A stretch of DNA of 64,000 bases. It comes from a bacterium (GTDB lineage: Bacteria; Latescibacterota; Latescibacteria; Latescibacterales; Latescibacteraceae). Below the pieces are notes generated by a model, which worked only from the letters and a program-made list of their open reading frames with translations, had not been told where the DNA came from and did not search any database. This document shows, one piece after another, positions 45,877 through 54,634 of the stretch (position 1 is the first letter of the stretch; the number at the start of each line of letters is the position of its first letter). The position numbers and the translations under genes were made by a program. The DNA lies in assembly GCA_021372535.1 (NCBI GenBank), contig JAJFUH010000029.1:57866-121865 (forward strand). The letters are read 5' to 3'.

Positions 45877-47610
45877 TCACTCCACAAATCCCGGCGGGAG
45901 ATCGCCCTCTTTCTGTCCGGGCTGCTCCCACGGCTGTGGTTGAGGTTCACCCGCGCCGGAGCTTTCTTCCTGTGTTTTGCCGAAAAACTCCTTCTGGTCG
46001 TCCTTTTTGTGCTCCTCGCGAAGCTGCCTGACACGGTCGGTTATATACGAGCCCTCGTTTTTACGTACCTCGTTGATCGGTGTTACATGTATCGCCGCCG
46101 GGCCGTTCACCGGACACCCGAATTCGCACTGGCCGCACCCGACACACTTGTCCTCGATTACATACGGCCGCTGAAGGGTTCCTTTCTCATCGGTAACCAT
46201 ATGGAATTCGACCGCATCATACGGGCACACCTCGTCGCAGATGAGGCATATCTTCCCCTGTTCCCAGGCGATGCAGCGCTGACGGTCGATGACGGCATTG
46301 CCGATGACGGCGTACTGCTTTTCATCGAGAGGCAGCGGACGGATCGCCCCGGTCGGGCAGACCTGCCCGCAGAGATTGCACCGTTCTTCGCAGGCGCCTA
46401 CACGCGGAGTGAGGGCGGGAGTAAACAGCCCCTCGAAACCGCCCTGAAGCAGGGACGGCTGAAGGCCATGGGTCGGGCAGACCTTCATGCACTCACCGCA
46501 CCGCAGGCAGGCATCGAGGAAATCACGCTCGATAAGCGCACCAGGGGGCCGCAGAAGTTTATCATCGATTGTCCGCGTCATCGTCATCGTCGTTCCTGCC
46601 GCAAGGCTGGCGATAATTCCGCCCGTGCCCGCAGCCATGAGCCTGCGCCGTGACGGATTGAACTCGAACCGCTGTTCGCGGCCCGCTCCACCGAAGGTTA
46701 TGGCTCCGACCGGGCACACCGACTCGCAGCGCTCGCACTGGATGCACTCGCGGGATGAGGTGCCCTTGTAATCCTCGCCGATGGCGTTCATCGGGCAGGC
46801 CTGGGCGCATTTCGAGCAGTTGATGCATGTATCGCTGACACGCCGTCCCCACAGAGGAAACCGCGACAGGAGCGAAAGCAGCGCGCCGAGCGGGCAGAGG
46901 TTACGGCACCAGAACCGGCGCTCAACAGCGACAAGACCGACCGCAGCGAGGAACATGAACAGGCTCGTCAGTCCCAGACGGAAGGCGGGCTGTTTCAGCG
47001 ACAGCATGGAAAGCTGGAAAAAGCCCATCTTCATCGCGACCGGACGGATCAGGTTCAGGATTTCGTTGACAGCGAGCATGATGAAGGGATGAACGTTGAG
47101 AGTCATGACCCGGAACAGAAAAACGAGCGGATCGAAAAAGAGGACAGCGGTAAAACCAAACACCGAGCCAACAATAAGAAATACAATAAGATAGTATTTT
47201 ATATTCTTGAAGCGTCCTTTACCAAACGGTATGTTCTCCTTTTTATCTTTTCGCGGGAAGAGCCGCGTCGAGAAGTCGAATATCGTCCCCATCGGGCACA
47301 ACCAGCCGCAGAACACCCGCCCGAGAAGCACGGTCACAACAACGGTAATAAGCGAGATGAGGAGCGCGAGCTTGAGCGGGCTCCTCGAAAGAACCATGAC
47401 AAGCGTAACGAGCGGATCGAGATTGAAAAAGAAATTTTTACTGTAGATGTCGGTATACGGATACGATACCCTGAAAAAGATCGCGAGGAAAAAAAGTAAA
47501 AAAAAGCCCTGAATATACGGGCGCAGCCTCGATAAAAAGGCCTGCGGTCGAACGGTCTTTCCGGTCACTGTCTTCTCATCGTGGTTTAGGGTTAAAAAAC
47601 AATCAATCAT
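45877..47610 (-). CDS. NapH-NapG-like fused membrane polyferredoxin
   Basis: This 577-residue protein combines two usual genes. The N-terminal half (about 25-320) is NapH-like: four to five membrane helices with CGWLCPMG and CRNLCPLG, then two ferredoxin-type clusters (CINCSKCAQACP and CIQCERCESVCP). A Tat-like motif follows at about 327 (SRRRLMAAGTGG) and then a NapG-like half with four more clusters: CLRCGECMKVCP, CNLCGQVCP, CLICDEVCP and CVGCGQCEFGCP. NapGH passes electrons from quinol to periplasmic reductases. Next to Tat-exported iron-sulfur reductases, it could be their electron donor. The start codon is uncertain, since ATG 47610 lacks a strong ribosome site. Confidence 0.88.
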   Translation of the reverse strand: MIDCFLTLNHDEKTVTGKTVRPQAFLSRLRPYIQGFFLLFFLAIFFRVSYPYTDIYSKNFFFNLDPLVTLVMVLSRSPLKLALLISLITVVVTVLLGRVFCGWLCPMGTIFDFSTRLFPRKDKKENIPFGKGRFKNIKYYLIVFLIVGSVFGFTAVLFFDPLVFLFRVMTLNVHPFIMLAVNEILNLIRPVAMKMGFFQLSMLSLKQPAFRLGLTSLFMFLAAVGLVAVERRFWCRNLCPLGALLSLLSRFPLWGRRVSDTCINCSKCAQACPMNAIGEDYKGTSSRECIQCERCESVCPVGAITFGGAGREQRFEFNPSRRRLMAAGTGGIIASLAAGTTMTMTRTIDDKLLRPPGALIERDFLDACLRCGECMKVCPTHGLQPSLLQGGFEGLFTPALTPRVGACEERCNLCGQVCPTGAIRPLPLDEKQYAVIGNAVIDRQRCIAWEQGKICLICDEVCPYDAVEFHMVTDEKGTLQRPYVIEDKCVGCGQCEFGCPVNGPAAIHVTPINEVRKNEGSYITDRVRQLREEHKKDDQKEFFGKTQEESSGAGEPQPQPWEQPGQKEGDLPPGFVE

Positions 47611-47749
47611 GTATTAAACGATCATAAACACAAAGGGTTCCCTGACTATCAACAAATATCACCGGACTTGTGATATTTTTTCCGATACTCCGCTGCTGTT
47701 TCCGTTCCTGAGCAGGTATCTGCCCGGCCGGGAGAATGAATTATCCGTT

Positions 47750-49429
47750 TTAAGGCATCGTTTTTCTCAATATTTTCCCGGGCAGCGCGCCGGTATGCTC
47801 GCCCTCGCTGATAACCTCCCGTCCGTTGACGATCACATACGGGATGCCTCCGGGATACTGATGCGGATCGGTATATGTCGCCAGGTCGATGACCGTGTCC
47901 GGGTCGAAAACGACAATATCGGCGAAAGCGCCTTCCTCGATGCGGCCTCTCCCGGTCAGTCCGAATTTCGCGGCGGATACCGATGTCATCTTTCTGACAG
48001 CTTCGGGGAGGGTCAGAACCCCCTCATCACGGACATACCTGCCGAGCACACGGGGAAATGTCCCGTACGACCGTGGGTGCGGTTTCCCCTTCGACAGCGG
48101 GCCATACGGCGCAATCGCATAGCCGTCCGAACCGGTAACGACAAGCGGATGGGCGAGCACACGGCGGAGATTGTCCTCGCTCATGACGTATTTGACCACG
48201 CTCACCTGCCCGTTTTCATCAACGAGAAGGTCGCGCATGAAGATGAACGGTTCTTTACCGGCTTCCTGCGCTGCTTTAAGGATGGTCGAGCCGACGAGAC
48301 CTTCGTTTTTACTATTCTGAACCGAGCTGATCATGACGTTGTCCCACGATCCCGCTTTTCTGCCTTCATCCTCTATGTACGCTGTGAGCCTGGCTTCGAG
48401 CGACCTGTCGCGGAGGCGGCCGAGGAAATCCCCCGTCGTGCCCTCGCGTACCCAGAGCGGGAAGAAGCTCGCCAGACCTGTCGAGGACGCCGTGTACGGA
48501 TACCGGTCGGCAAGGATGGGGATACCCTGTTTGGAGGCGCTGTCGACCGCATCAAGGAGGCCATCGATTTTCGGCCAGTTTTCCGGATTCATGACCTTGA
48601 GATGAGACACCTGGAGGCTGACACCCGACCGGTGCGAAACGGTTATGGCTTCCTGAAGGGCTTCGAGCACCCTGTCGCGCTCGTCGCGCATGTGTGTGGC
48701 ATATACACCTCCGTACCGTGCCACTTCGCTGCAGAGCTCGACAAGCTCATCGGTCGCGGCGAAACTCCCCGGCGTATAGATGAGCCCGGTTGACAGCCCG
48801 ACAACGCCCGCATCCATATGCTCGCGGACGAGCTGTTTCATATGTTCGAGCTCCTCCGCTGTGGGCGGACGGTCGTACGGTCCCATAACGAAATCGCGGA
48901 GGGTGCCGTGCCCGAGCAGTGTTGCGTAATTGAGCGCCATGCCCGTCTTTTCGAGGCGGCTGAAAAATCCCCGGACATCCTTCCAGTCGGCATCGACACC
49001 GTACTCGCTGTAAAGACCGGCCTTGTTTTCCCCGGCGGCTTTATCCGACCAGGGGAAGACGCTCCCGCCGCAGTTCCCGCCGATCTCGGTGGTTACTCCC
49101 TGCCTGATTTTACTCTCCGCCTGCGGATTGACAAGCAGGTGAATATCGGTATGGGTGTGGACATCGATGAATCCCGGCGCAACCGCCAGTCCGCGGGCGT
49201 CGATGACCTTAAGTGCCCGTTTTGCGGAAATGCTCCTGCCAATCTTCACGATACGGTCGCCCAGAACGGCGACATCCGCCCCGATACCGGGACCGCCGAG
49301 ACCGTCATACACTGTCCCGCCCTGTATCACGAGGTCGTACGCCGCTCCCTTCGAGCACCCCGAAAGGAAAGCATTCAGGGTTAAAACCGCACCCGGCGCT
49401 GATTTCCGTATGAACAGCCGTCGGTTCAT
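47750..49429 (-). CDS. D-aminoacylase-like amidohydrolase, Tat-type lipoprotein
   Basis: This 559-residue metal-dependent amidohydrolase resembles N-acyl-D-amino-acid deacylase. It shows YDLVIQGGTVYDGLGGPG, the metal motif HTHTD (about 93-97), GGNCGGS with a metal-bridging cysteine as in the family, YATHMRDERDRV and VTGSDGYA. The N-terminus has RRLFIRKS followed by FLSGC, a Tat-type signal ending in a lipobox, so it is probably a membrane-anchored lipoprotein outside the cytoplasm. Substrates are likely N-acylated D-amino acids or related amides. AAAGGAAC precedes the ATG. Confidence 0.9.
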   Translation of the reverse strand: MNRRLFIRKSAPGAVLTLNAFLSGCSKGAAYDLVIQGGTVYDGLGGPGIGADVAVLGDRIVKIGRSISAKRALKVIDARGLAVAPGFIDVHTHTDIHLLVNPQAESKIRQGVTTEIGGNCGGSVFPWSDKAAGENKAGLYSEYGVDADWKDVRGFFSRLEKTGMALNYATLLGHGTLRDFVMGPYDRPPTAEELEHMKQLVREHMDAGVVGLSTGLIYTPGSFAATDELVELCSEVARYGGVYATHMRDERDRVLEALQEAITVSHRSGVSLQVSHLKVMNPENWPKIDGLLDAVDSASKQGIPILADRYPYTASSTGLASFFPLWVREGTTGDFLGRLRDRSLEARLTAYIEDEGRKAGSWDNVMISSVQNSKNEGLVGSTILKAAQEAGKEPFIFMRDLLVDENGQVSVVKYVMSEDNLRRVLAHPLVVTGSDGYAIAPYGPLSKGKPHPRSYGTFPRVLGRYVRDEGVLTLPEAVRKMTSVSAAKFGLTGRGRIEEGAFADIVVFDPDTVIDLATYTDPHQYPGGIPYVIVNGREVISEGEHTGALPGKILRKTMP

Positions 49430-49677
49430 TCACTGTTCCTTTGAATTCTGATATACAGGCACTGAGGACGAATATTAGCACGTTTCCTGTCCCCCCTTCG
49501 ATAAGGGGGGACTACAGGGGGGATCTTCGTAACCTGTTGAGAAATTTGATCCCCCTGTCCTTCGGACATCCCCCTTTTTAAGGGGGATTTACTGTAAAAT
49601 CAATTCTTTTTGTGATTTCTGTTTTATGGAATCTGTAAACGGATTGGATTAATTAACACGTGCTATGATAGTTCCTC
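49430..49677. repeat. Family G palindromic repeat
   Basis: From 49489 to 49588, CCCCCCTTCGATAAGGGGGG is followed by ATCCCCCTGTCCTTCGGACA and CCCCCTTTTTAAGGGGGATT. The stems would fold strongly. It resembles repeats found in many bacterial genomes and the blocks at 44694-44817. Confidence 0.55.
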
Positions 49678-50457
49678 TCATCCGGCGGGACGGTTGGTCG
49701 CCATGTGACGGCCGCCATCAACATTGAGCAGAACACCGGTAATCCATGCGCTCTGGTCGGAGGCGAAAAAGAGCGCGGCATCGGCGATGTCCTTCGGTTT
49801 CCCGTTACGGCCCAGCGGATGGAGCGGGCGCATTTTCTCCCAGAACGGGGGAACATTCTCCCTGCCGAAAATGGGCTCCGAAAGCTCGGTATCCTCGACT
49901 ACCGCCGGGAGTATGCAGTTGACACGGACGTTGTCCCCCGCCATCTCCATCGCGGCGACCTGCGACAGTGTCTGGAGAGCGGCTTTCGATGCGCAGTAAA
50001 CTCCGACTCCGGGATACGCTTTTATACCCGCAATCGAGGAGATGTTGATGATGGAGCCGCCGCCGTTCTTCTTCATGAAGGGCAGAACATTGGCCATGAG
50101 CCGCCATGGTCCCCATGCATTGGTCTTCATCATGAGGTCCCATTCCCCGACCGGCGTTTCACCGAGCGTCCCGAACCGCATGACTCCGGCATTGTTGACC
50201 AGGATGTCGATTTTCCCGGTTTTTTGCACGGTTTCCATAAAGAGACGCCGTATATCGTCTTCCACGGTGATATCGGCAGCAATACAGAACACGCGACTGC
50301 TGTCGCCGAGCAGAGCGGCGGTTTCAGTGAGTTTGTCCTTCCGTCTGCCGCAGAGAACGACGGCGGCGCCCTCATCATGAAAACGACGGGCAATCGCCTG
50401 TCCGATTCCTGTGCCGCCGCCGGTGATTATGGCTGTTTTACCATCGAGCTGTCCCAT
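49678..50457 (-). CDS. Short-chain dehydrogenase/reductase
   Basis: This is a 259-residue classical SDR. The cofactor loop is TGGGTGIGQ (about 12-20), followed by NNAG, the catalytic Ser block INISSIAG, and YCASK (Tyr and Lys). It oxidises or reduces an alcohol or ketone with NAD(P). The ATG at 50457 has AGGAGG upstream. A longer reading to 50502 is rejected. No signal peptide, so cytoplasmic. It begins the minus-strand block, but its function beyond the class cannot be read. Confidence 0.93.
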   Translation of the reverse strand: MGQLDGKTAIITGGGTGIGQAIARRFHDEGAAVVLCGRRKDKLTETAALLGDSSRVFCIAADITVEDDIRRLFMETVQKTGKIDILVNNAGVMRFGTLGETPVGEWDLMMKTNAWGPWRLMANVLPFMKKNGGGSIINISSIAGIKAYPGVGVYCASKAALQTLSQVAAMEMAGDNVRVNCILPAVVEDTELSEPIFGRENVPPFWEKMRPLHPLGRNGKPKDIADAALFFASDQSAWITGVLLNVDGGRHMATNRPAG

Positions 50458-50704
50458 TATATCCTCCTTGTGATTACATGTATCTGTCGAATATACAGGC
50501 AATTACATTCATCTCAAAAAAAACGGTATTTCAAGGCTCTGCCGGATAATATACAAGAGTCTTCATGTAATTATACATACGGAGAAAGGCATTCTCAAGG
50601 TTTTTCATGACAAAGCCGCAGTGTAAGGTTATATTTGATACACCATCGTTACAACCATGTGTATTCACCGGTATTCATCGGTACAATTCCGAAGGAAATA
50701 AGAC

Positions 50705-52261
50705 ATGAAAAAAACGTACGTTTTCATGATAACAGCCGCAGTCCTCATCTGTTTGTATCTATTCGGATGCGGGAAGGAGCAGAAACCTGTTGTGACGCCA
50801 TCCTCTCCGGCGTCGCTCGCGGATGTGGTACAGCAGGGAAAATCCGACATGTTCGCTGTCGCCTTCGACCGCTACCGTCAGGGCGATACAAAAGACCTGC
50901 CCATCGGGGTATTCGATTCCGGTATCGGCGGCCTGACTGTGCTTTCGGAAATTCTGAAACTCGACCGGTTCAACAACACGACCCACCAGGCCGGTGCGGA
51001 CGGCCGTCCCGACTTCGAATCCGAGCGGTTCGTCTACCTAGGCGACCAGGCAAACATGCCCTATGGCAATTATCCCTCGGAGAACAGGGTGGATTTCCTG
51101 AAAGAACTGATCATCAAGGATGCGGTGTTTCTCCTCGGTCAGCGGTACTGGCCCTCCGGCGAGGCATCAGCCCCGAAACATGACAAGCAGCCGGTCAAGG
51201 CGATTGTCATCGCCTGCAATACCGCCACTGCTTACGGTCTCGAGGATGTCCGGGCCGCGCTTGCCTCGTGGAACCTGCCTGTCTACCTTGTCGGAGTCGT
51301 CGAAGCCGGAGCCCGCGGCGCTGTAGAGACTATCAAAGACCGGCAATCGCCCGGCGCGGTGGCGGTCATGGCGACTGTCGGCACCTGCCAGAGCGAGGGA
51401 TATGTCCGCGCCGTGGAAAAATCATCAGCCGGTCAGGGATTGAAGCCCCCCGGGGTCATTCAGCAGGGCAGTCTCGGTCTCGCCGGGGCAATCGAGGGGG
51501 ATCCATCGTTCATCGTTCCCGGGAGCAAACAGCCTCGGAGCGAATACAGGGGCCCGGCTGTGGGAAATCCGGCGGCGCCCATCGATACGACGATTATCGG
51601 GCGGTACGGCTTCGATATGACCGGAATCACTGGCGACACGGGCGATCCTGCCGCATGGCAGATCAATTCGATAGAAAACTACATACGCTACGATACGACA
51701 TCGCTCGTGGAAAACTACCGACGAAGCGGGGCAACCGAACCCATAACCACCGTAATCCTCGGCTGTACCCATTTTCCGTTCCGGGTAAAGGCCATCGAAG
51801 CATCGTTCGACCGTCTCCGCGCTTACCGTACGCCGGACGGCACCCAACCGTACGGAAAGCTCATTGCCGGACATATCAGCTTCATCGATCCCTCTCAGCT
51901 GACCGCCTCGCAGTTATACGAGGCGCTTGCCGCATCCGGCCTTCTGCTCATGAACGGCGACAGTGTCGCAATTCCCGCGGACGAATTCTATATCTCGGTG
52001 CCGAACCGGTCGCTCGATGGTGTTCAGCTTACCGAATCCGGGGGATTCGACTATGCATGGAAGTACGGCCGCACACCGGGCAGGCTCGATGTCGAATATG
52101 TGAAACGAGTTCCCATGAGCAGGGAAAATCTCTCACCTGAGGTACGCAGGAGCATCCGTGAAACCATGCCCGTTGTCTGGGATCGTCTCATCGTGTTCAA
52201 CGCGACAAGCCCGCGGTGTTCCGGGCTCCCCGAACAAGCGAGGATCACGCCCGGCGAATAA
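50705..52261 (+). CDS. Lipoprotein with glutamate/aspartate-racemase fold
   Basis: This 518-residue protein has a lipoprotein signal (ICLYLFGC, Cys22), yet the mature part follows glutamate racemase (MurI): IGVFDSGIGGLTVLSEIL (about 67-84), LGDQANMPYGNY (112-123), ACNTATA with Cys171, VVEAGARGAV (198-207) and ILGCTHFPF with Cys354 and His356. Both catalytic cysteines and the conserved acidic and polar residues are kept, so racemase chemistry is plausible. MurI is normally cytosolic and about 270 residues. This version is exported, has a roughly 120-residue insertion between the last two blocks and a 150-residue C-terminal extension. AAGGAAAT precedes the ATG. UroD-like gene 72 bp downstream. 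Confident about fold, not about role. Confidence 0.8.
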   Translation: MKKTYVFMITAAVLICLYLFGCGKEQKPVVTPSSPASLADVVQQGKSDMFAVAFDRYRQGDTKDLPIGVFDSGIGGLTVLSEILKLDRFNNTTHQAGADGRPDFESERFVYLGDQANMPYGNYPSENRVDFLKELIIKDAVFLLGQRYWPSGEASAPKHDKQPVKAIVIACNTATAYGLEDVRAALASWNLPVYLVGVVEAGARGAVETIKDRQSPGAVAVMATVGTCQSEGYVRAVEKSSAGQGLKPPGVIQQGSLGLAGAIEGDPSFIVPGSKQPRSEYRGPAVGNPAAPIDTTIIGRYGFDMTGITGDTGDPAAWQINSIENYIRYDTTSLVENYRRSGATEPITTVILGCTHFPFRVKAIEASFDRLRAYRTPDGTQPYGKLIAGHISFIDPSQLTASQLYEALAASGLLLMNGDSVAIPADEFYISVPNRSLDGVQLTESGGFDYAWKYGRTPGRLDVEYVKRVPMSRENLSPEVRRSIRETMPVVWDRLIVFNATSPRCSGLPEQARITPGE

Positions 52262-52332
52262 CCATATAACGACATGACGCAATCGTAAAAACAGCAGGAA
52301 GCAGCATTCGCCATTTGAGGGTCATATTATTT

Positions 52333-53472
52333 ATGAAAGCATGGGATAAAATCGAGGCTGCGTTTTCGCCGGAGGGAACTCCCGAAATACCGGCGGTCAT
52401 CTGTTACGAGTCCATTTTTGTCCGCGACCACTGGAGCGCAATCACTGATAAACCCTGGTGGTACCAGCATTCGCCGGACATGGAACACCATATGGCCTGG
52501 CTCCGTGATGTCATCGGGCGAACGGGCCTCGACTGGTACATGCTTCCGACGTTCTACAGCCGTGAGGACCGTAAACACATTTCAGTGAGTGTTACGCCGG
52601 AAGGTGTTTTCCTGTCCGACAGCCGGACCGGGAACAGGGAACTGCTCCATGAACCCCGTGTAAGCGGCTGGTCGGTTTCCGGCGGCATCGAATCGGTCCG
52701 TCCCGAAACGCCCGCGCAGACTCCCGAGGAAATCGACCGGCTCATCCCCATCGAAGAAGATTACAATGTCGGCGACATTGTCGCGAACGGCAGGAAGGAC
52801 CTGGCGGGACGGTTTCTCGGTGAATTCGACGGCGCCGTGTACCCCTATCGCAGGGTCGATTCCCCTCTCTGGCGCTGTTATCACCTCTGGGGATTCGAGG
52901 ACATGATGGTCATGATCGCCGAACATCCCGAGCTTATCAGGTACGCCGGAAGCCGTTATCTCGAGCTGAGCATCCGCGCAGTCCACGAAGCATCTGTGCT
53001 CGGCGCCGCGGGAATTTTCATCGAGGAATGCCTGACCGACATGATCAGCCCCGCCGCATTCAGGGCGCTCAATCTCCCGTTCGTGCGAAGGCTTACCGAG
53101 GAAATCCGCTCGCTCGGCATGAGAAGCATCTACTATTTCTGCGGCAATCCGGCCGGAAAGTGGGAATACCTGCTCGATTCCGGCGCCGATGCCCTGTCCT
53201 TCGAGGAGGGCAAGAAGGGATTCGAGATCGACATCGGGAATGTGATCGACCGTGTCCGCGGACGATGCGCCGTGCTCGGGAATCTCGATGCCATCAACCT
53301 GCTCCCGAACGCCTCCGAAGACAATCTCCGCGCTGAAATTCGCCGTCAGATCAGCGCGGGTCGCCGCAACGGGAGCCGTTTCATCATGAGCATCGGAAGC
53401 CCGGTCACACCGGAGACGAGCGTGGAGCAGGTGCGGCGATACTGCGACATGGTGCATGAAATAAAAACTTGA
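52333..53472 (+). CDS. Uroporphyrinogen decarboxylase-family protein, 1
   Basis: This 379-residue protein fits the UroD/MtaA superfamily (TIM barrel), with GDIVANGRKDLAGRFLG, WGFEDMMVMIAEHPELI, AAGIFIEECLTDMISP, YYFCGNPAGKWEYLLDSGAD and AVLGNLDAINLLPN. Members decarboxylate uroporphyrinogen or transfer methyl groups to or from cobamides. Without a neighbouring heme gene or corrinoid protein, the second is as likely. ATG 52333 has GAGGG about 11 nt upstream. A TTG at 52315 lacks spacing for a ribosome site. It lies 72 bp after the racemase-like gene. Confidence 0.85.
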   Translation: MKAWDKIEAAFSPEGTPEIPAVICYESIFVRDHWSAITDKPWWYQHSPDMEHHMAWLRDVIGRTGLDWYMLPTFYSREDRKHISVSVTPEGVFLSDSRTGNRELLHEPRVSGWSVSGGIESVRPETPAQTPEEIDRLIPIEEDYNVGDIVANGRKDLAGRFLGEFDGAVYPYRRVDSPLWRCYHLWGFEDMMVMIAEHPELIRYAGSRYLELSIRAVHEASVLGAAGIFIEECLTDMISPAAFRALNLPFVRRLTEEIRSLGMRSIYYFCGNPAGKWEYLLDSGADALSFEEGKKGFEIDIGNVIDRVRGRCAVLGNLDAINLLPNASEDNLRAEIRRQISAGRRNGSRFIMSIGSPVTPETSVEQVRRYCDMVHEIKT

Positions 53473-53588
53473 ACCGGGATGATCACGATTACAAAAGGAT
53501 TACCATGATTTTTTAATCCGGGTAATCCCTGTCAATCATGGTAATCGTGGTAATCGTGGTAATCGTGGTTCAAAGCCCCCTGACAGTT
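53471..53588 (+). repeat. Family F repeat, copy F1
   Basis: It reads ACCATGATTTTTTAATCCGG, GTAATCCCTGTCAATCATGG and TAATCGTGG three times in tandem, then TTCAAAGCCCCCTGAC. It is the fullest copy and lies just upstream of the toxin-antitoxin pair. The partner copy F2 is at 54391-54486. Confidence 0.75.
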
Positions 53589-53680
53589 TGAATTCAACTA
53601 TATGATGTTTACACCACGCTTATAAGCAGTGTTCTTTTTTTCTCTTGCCAGTTCTTCACATTTGTATTACATTGTCTTAC

Positions 53681-53899
53681 ATGAAAACGAGTATTACCAT
53701 ACGGCTTGATGAAGACCTCGATCGCATTCTCTCTTTAGTGAGCAGGCGAGATGGCCGGACACGGAGCGACGTGGTCAGGGATGCGTTGAGACGGCAGCTC
53801 TCCATCCTTATGTTCGATCAACTGAGAAAAGAAACCATGCCTTTCGCTGAGGCGCGCGGGTATCTTACCGATGAAGACGTGTTCCGGGATGTGTCGTGA
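53681..53899 (+). CDS. Ribbon-helix-helix antitoxin
   Basis: This 72-residue protein starts at ATG 53681 (MKTSITIRLDEDLDRIL), a typical ribbon-helix-helix DNA-binding start. An upstream in-frame start at 53645 is less likely. The first 45 residues make the strand and two helices, and the C-terminal part is acidic and probably binds the toxin. It stops by overlapping the PIN gene start (GTGA), the classic antitoxin-first layout. Such pairs repress their own promoter. Expected role: neutralise the PIN RNase and autoregulate. Confidence 0.88.
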   Translation: MKTSITIRLDEDLDRILSLVSRRDGRTRSDVVRDALRRQLSILMFDQLRKETMPFAEARGYLTDEDVFRDVS

Positions 53900-54315
53900 A
53901 AGTCTTTCTCGATACGAATGTACTGGTGAGCGCTTTTGCAACACGCGGACTGTGTGCGGATGTTCTGCGCACGGTTCTTGCCGAACACGAGCTTGTTACC
54001 GGAACGTGTGTGCTGGACGAACTCGAACGCGTGCTTGAAAGCCGGTTCGGAATTCCAAAAAAAACAGTCGTTTCCATTATTCTTTTTCTCCGCAGATTTC
54101 ACATCGAACCGACACCTGAACATTTACCCGATATATCCATACGCGATCCGGATGATTTGAAAGCGCTGGCTTCCGCCTGCGCAGCGAAAGCCGATGTGCT
54201 TGTTTCCGGCGATCAGGATATTCTTTCCCTGACCGAATACTGCACTATAGTCATCACCGACCCTCGCGGTTTTTGGAATATGCTGAAAGAATCAGCTGAC
54301 CCGGATCATTCATAA
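53896..54315 (+). CDS. PIN-domain ribonuclease toxin
   Basis: This 139-residue PIN domain has the expected acidic residues: FLDTN (Asp5), DELERVLESRF (glutamate near 43), DPDDLKALA (Asp near 86) and SGDQDI (Asp near 105). These bind Mg2+ for endoribonuclease activity. The GTG start overlaps the antitoxin stop, so translation is coupled. This subtype is usually labelled toxin of a putative toxin-antitoxin system, PIN family. The gene pair is bracketed by family F repeats (53471-53588 and 54391-54486). Function by family only. Confidence 0.9.
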   Translation: MKVFLDTNVLVSAFATRGLCADVLRTVLAEHELVTGTCVLDELERVLESRFGIPKKTVVSIILFLRRFHIEPTPEHLPDISIRDPDDLKALASACAAKADVLVSGDQDILSLTEYCTIVITDPRGFWNMLKESADPDHS

Positions 54316-54634
54316 TCGGCGGCCAGAGGTGGAGTGCCCATCCCTGAAAACATCATAGAGCTGAAATGGCCGCACTGCAAAAAAAACCTTGGACCGGGAC
54401 GGCCACGATGAAGCCGGGATTTCCATGATTTTTAATCCGGGCAATCCCTGTCAATCATGGGAATCGTGGTTCAAAGCCCCCTGACTACATGATACTGTAC
54501 TCTCAGGGTATTCCTTATAACGATGTTGTAAAAAAAGGGAAGCTTCCCTAAGCGATTAACCTCCTGTTGACCCCATCGGATTCCTTTCGTACATTATACG
54601 TGCTTTCCACCATAACGTTTTTTCAGGAGAAATC
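54316..54634. repeat. Gap holding family F repeat copy F2
   Basis: From 54391 to 54486 the sequence reads GGGATTTCCATGATTTTTAA, TCCGGGCAATCCCTGTCAAT, CATGGGAATCGTGG and TTCAAAGCCCCCTGAC, matching F1 with changes and without the tandem triplet. It lies after the PIN gene. The remaining gap, upstream of mazG, has no visible gene. Confidence 0.7.

Noticed and set aside
47795-48793. 332-residue plus-strand frame
   Set aside because: It is the shadow of the amidohydrolase, whose metal motifs are clear. The plus frame has no recognisable protein composition.
50705-52261. Housekeeping glutamate racemase MurI
   Set aside because: The lipobox signal, insertion and extension do not fit a cytosolic cell-wall enzyme, although the catalytic motifs are kept.
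53471-53588. CRISPR-like array because of tandem TAATCGTGG units
   Set aside because: The units are 9-10 bp, directly adjacent, without spacers, and no cas gene is near.
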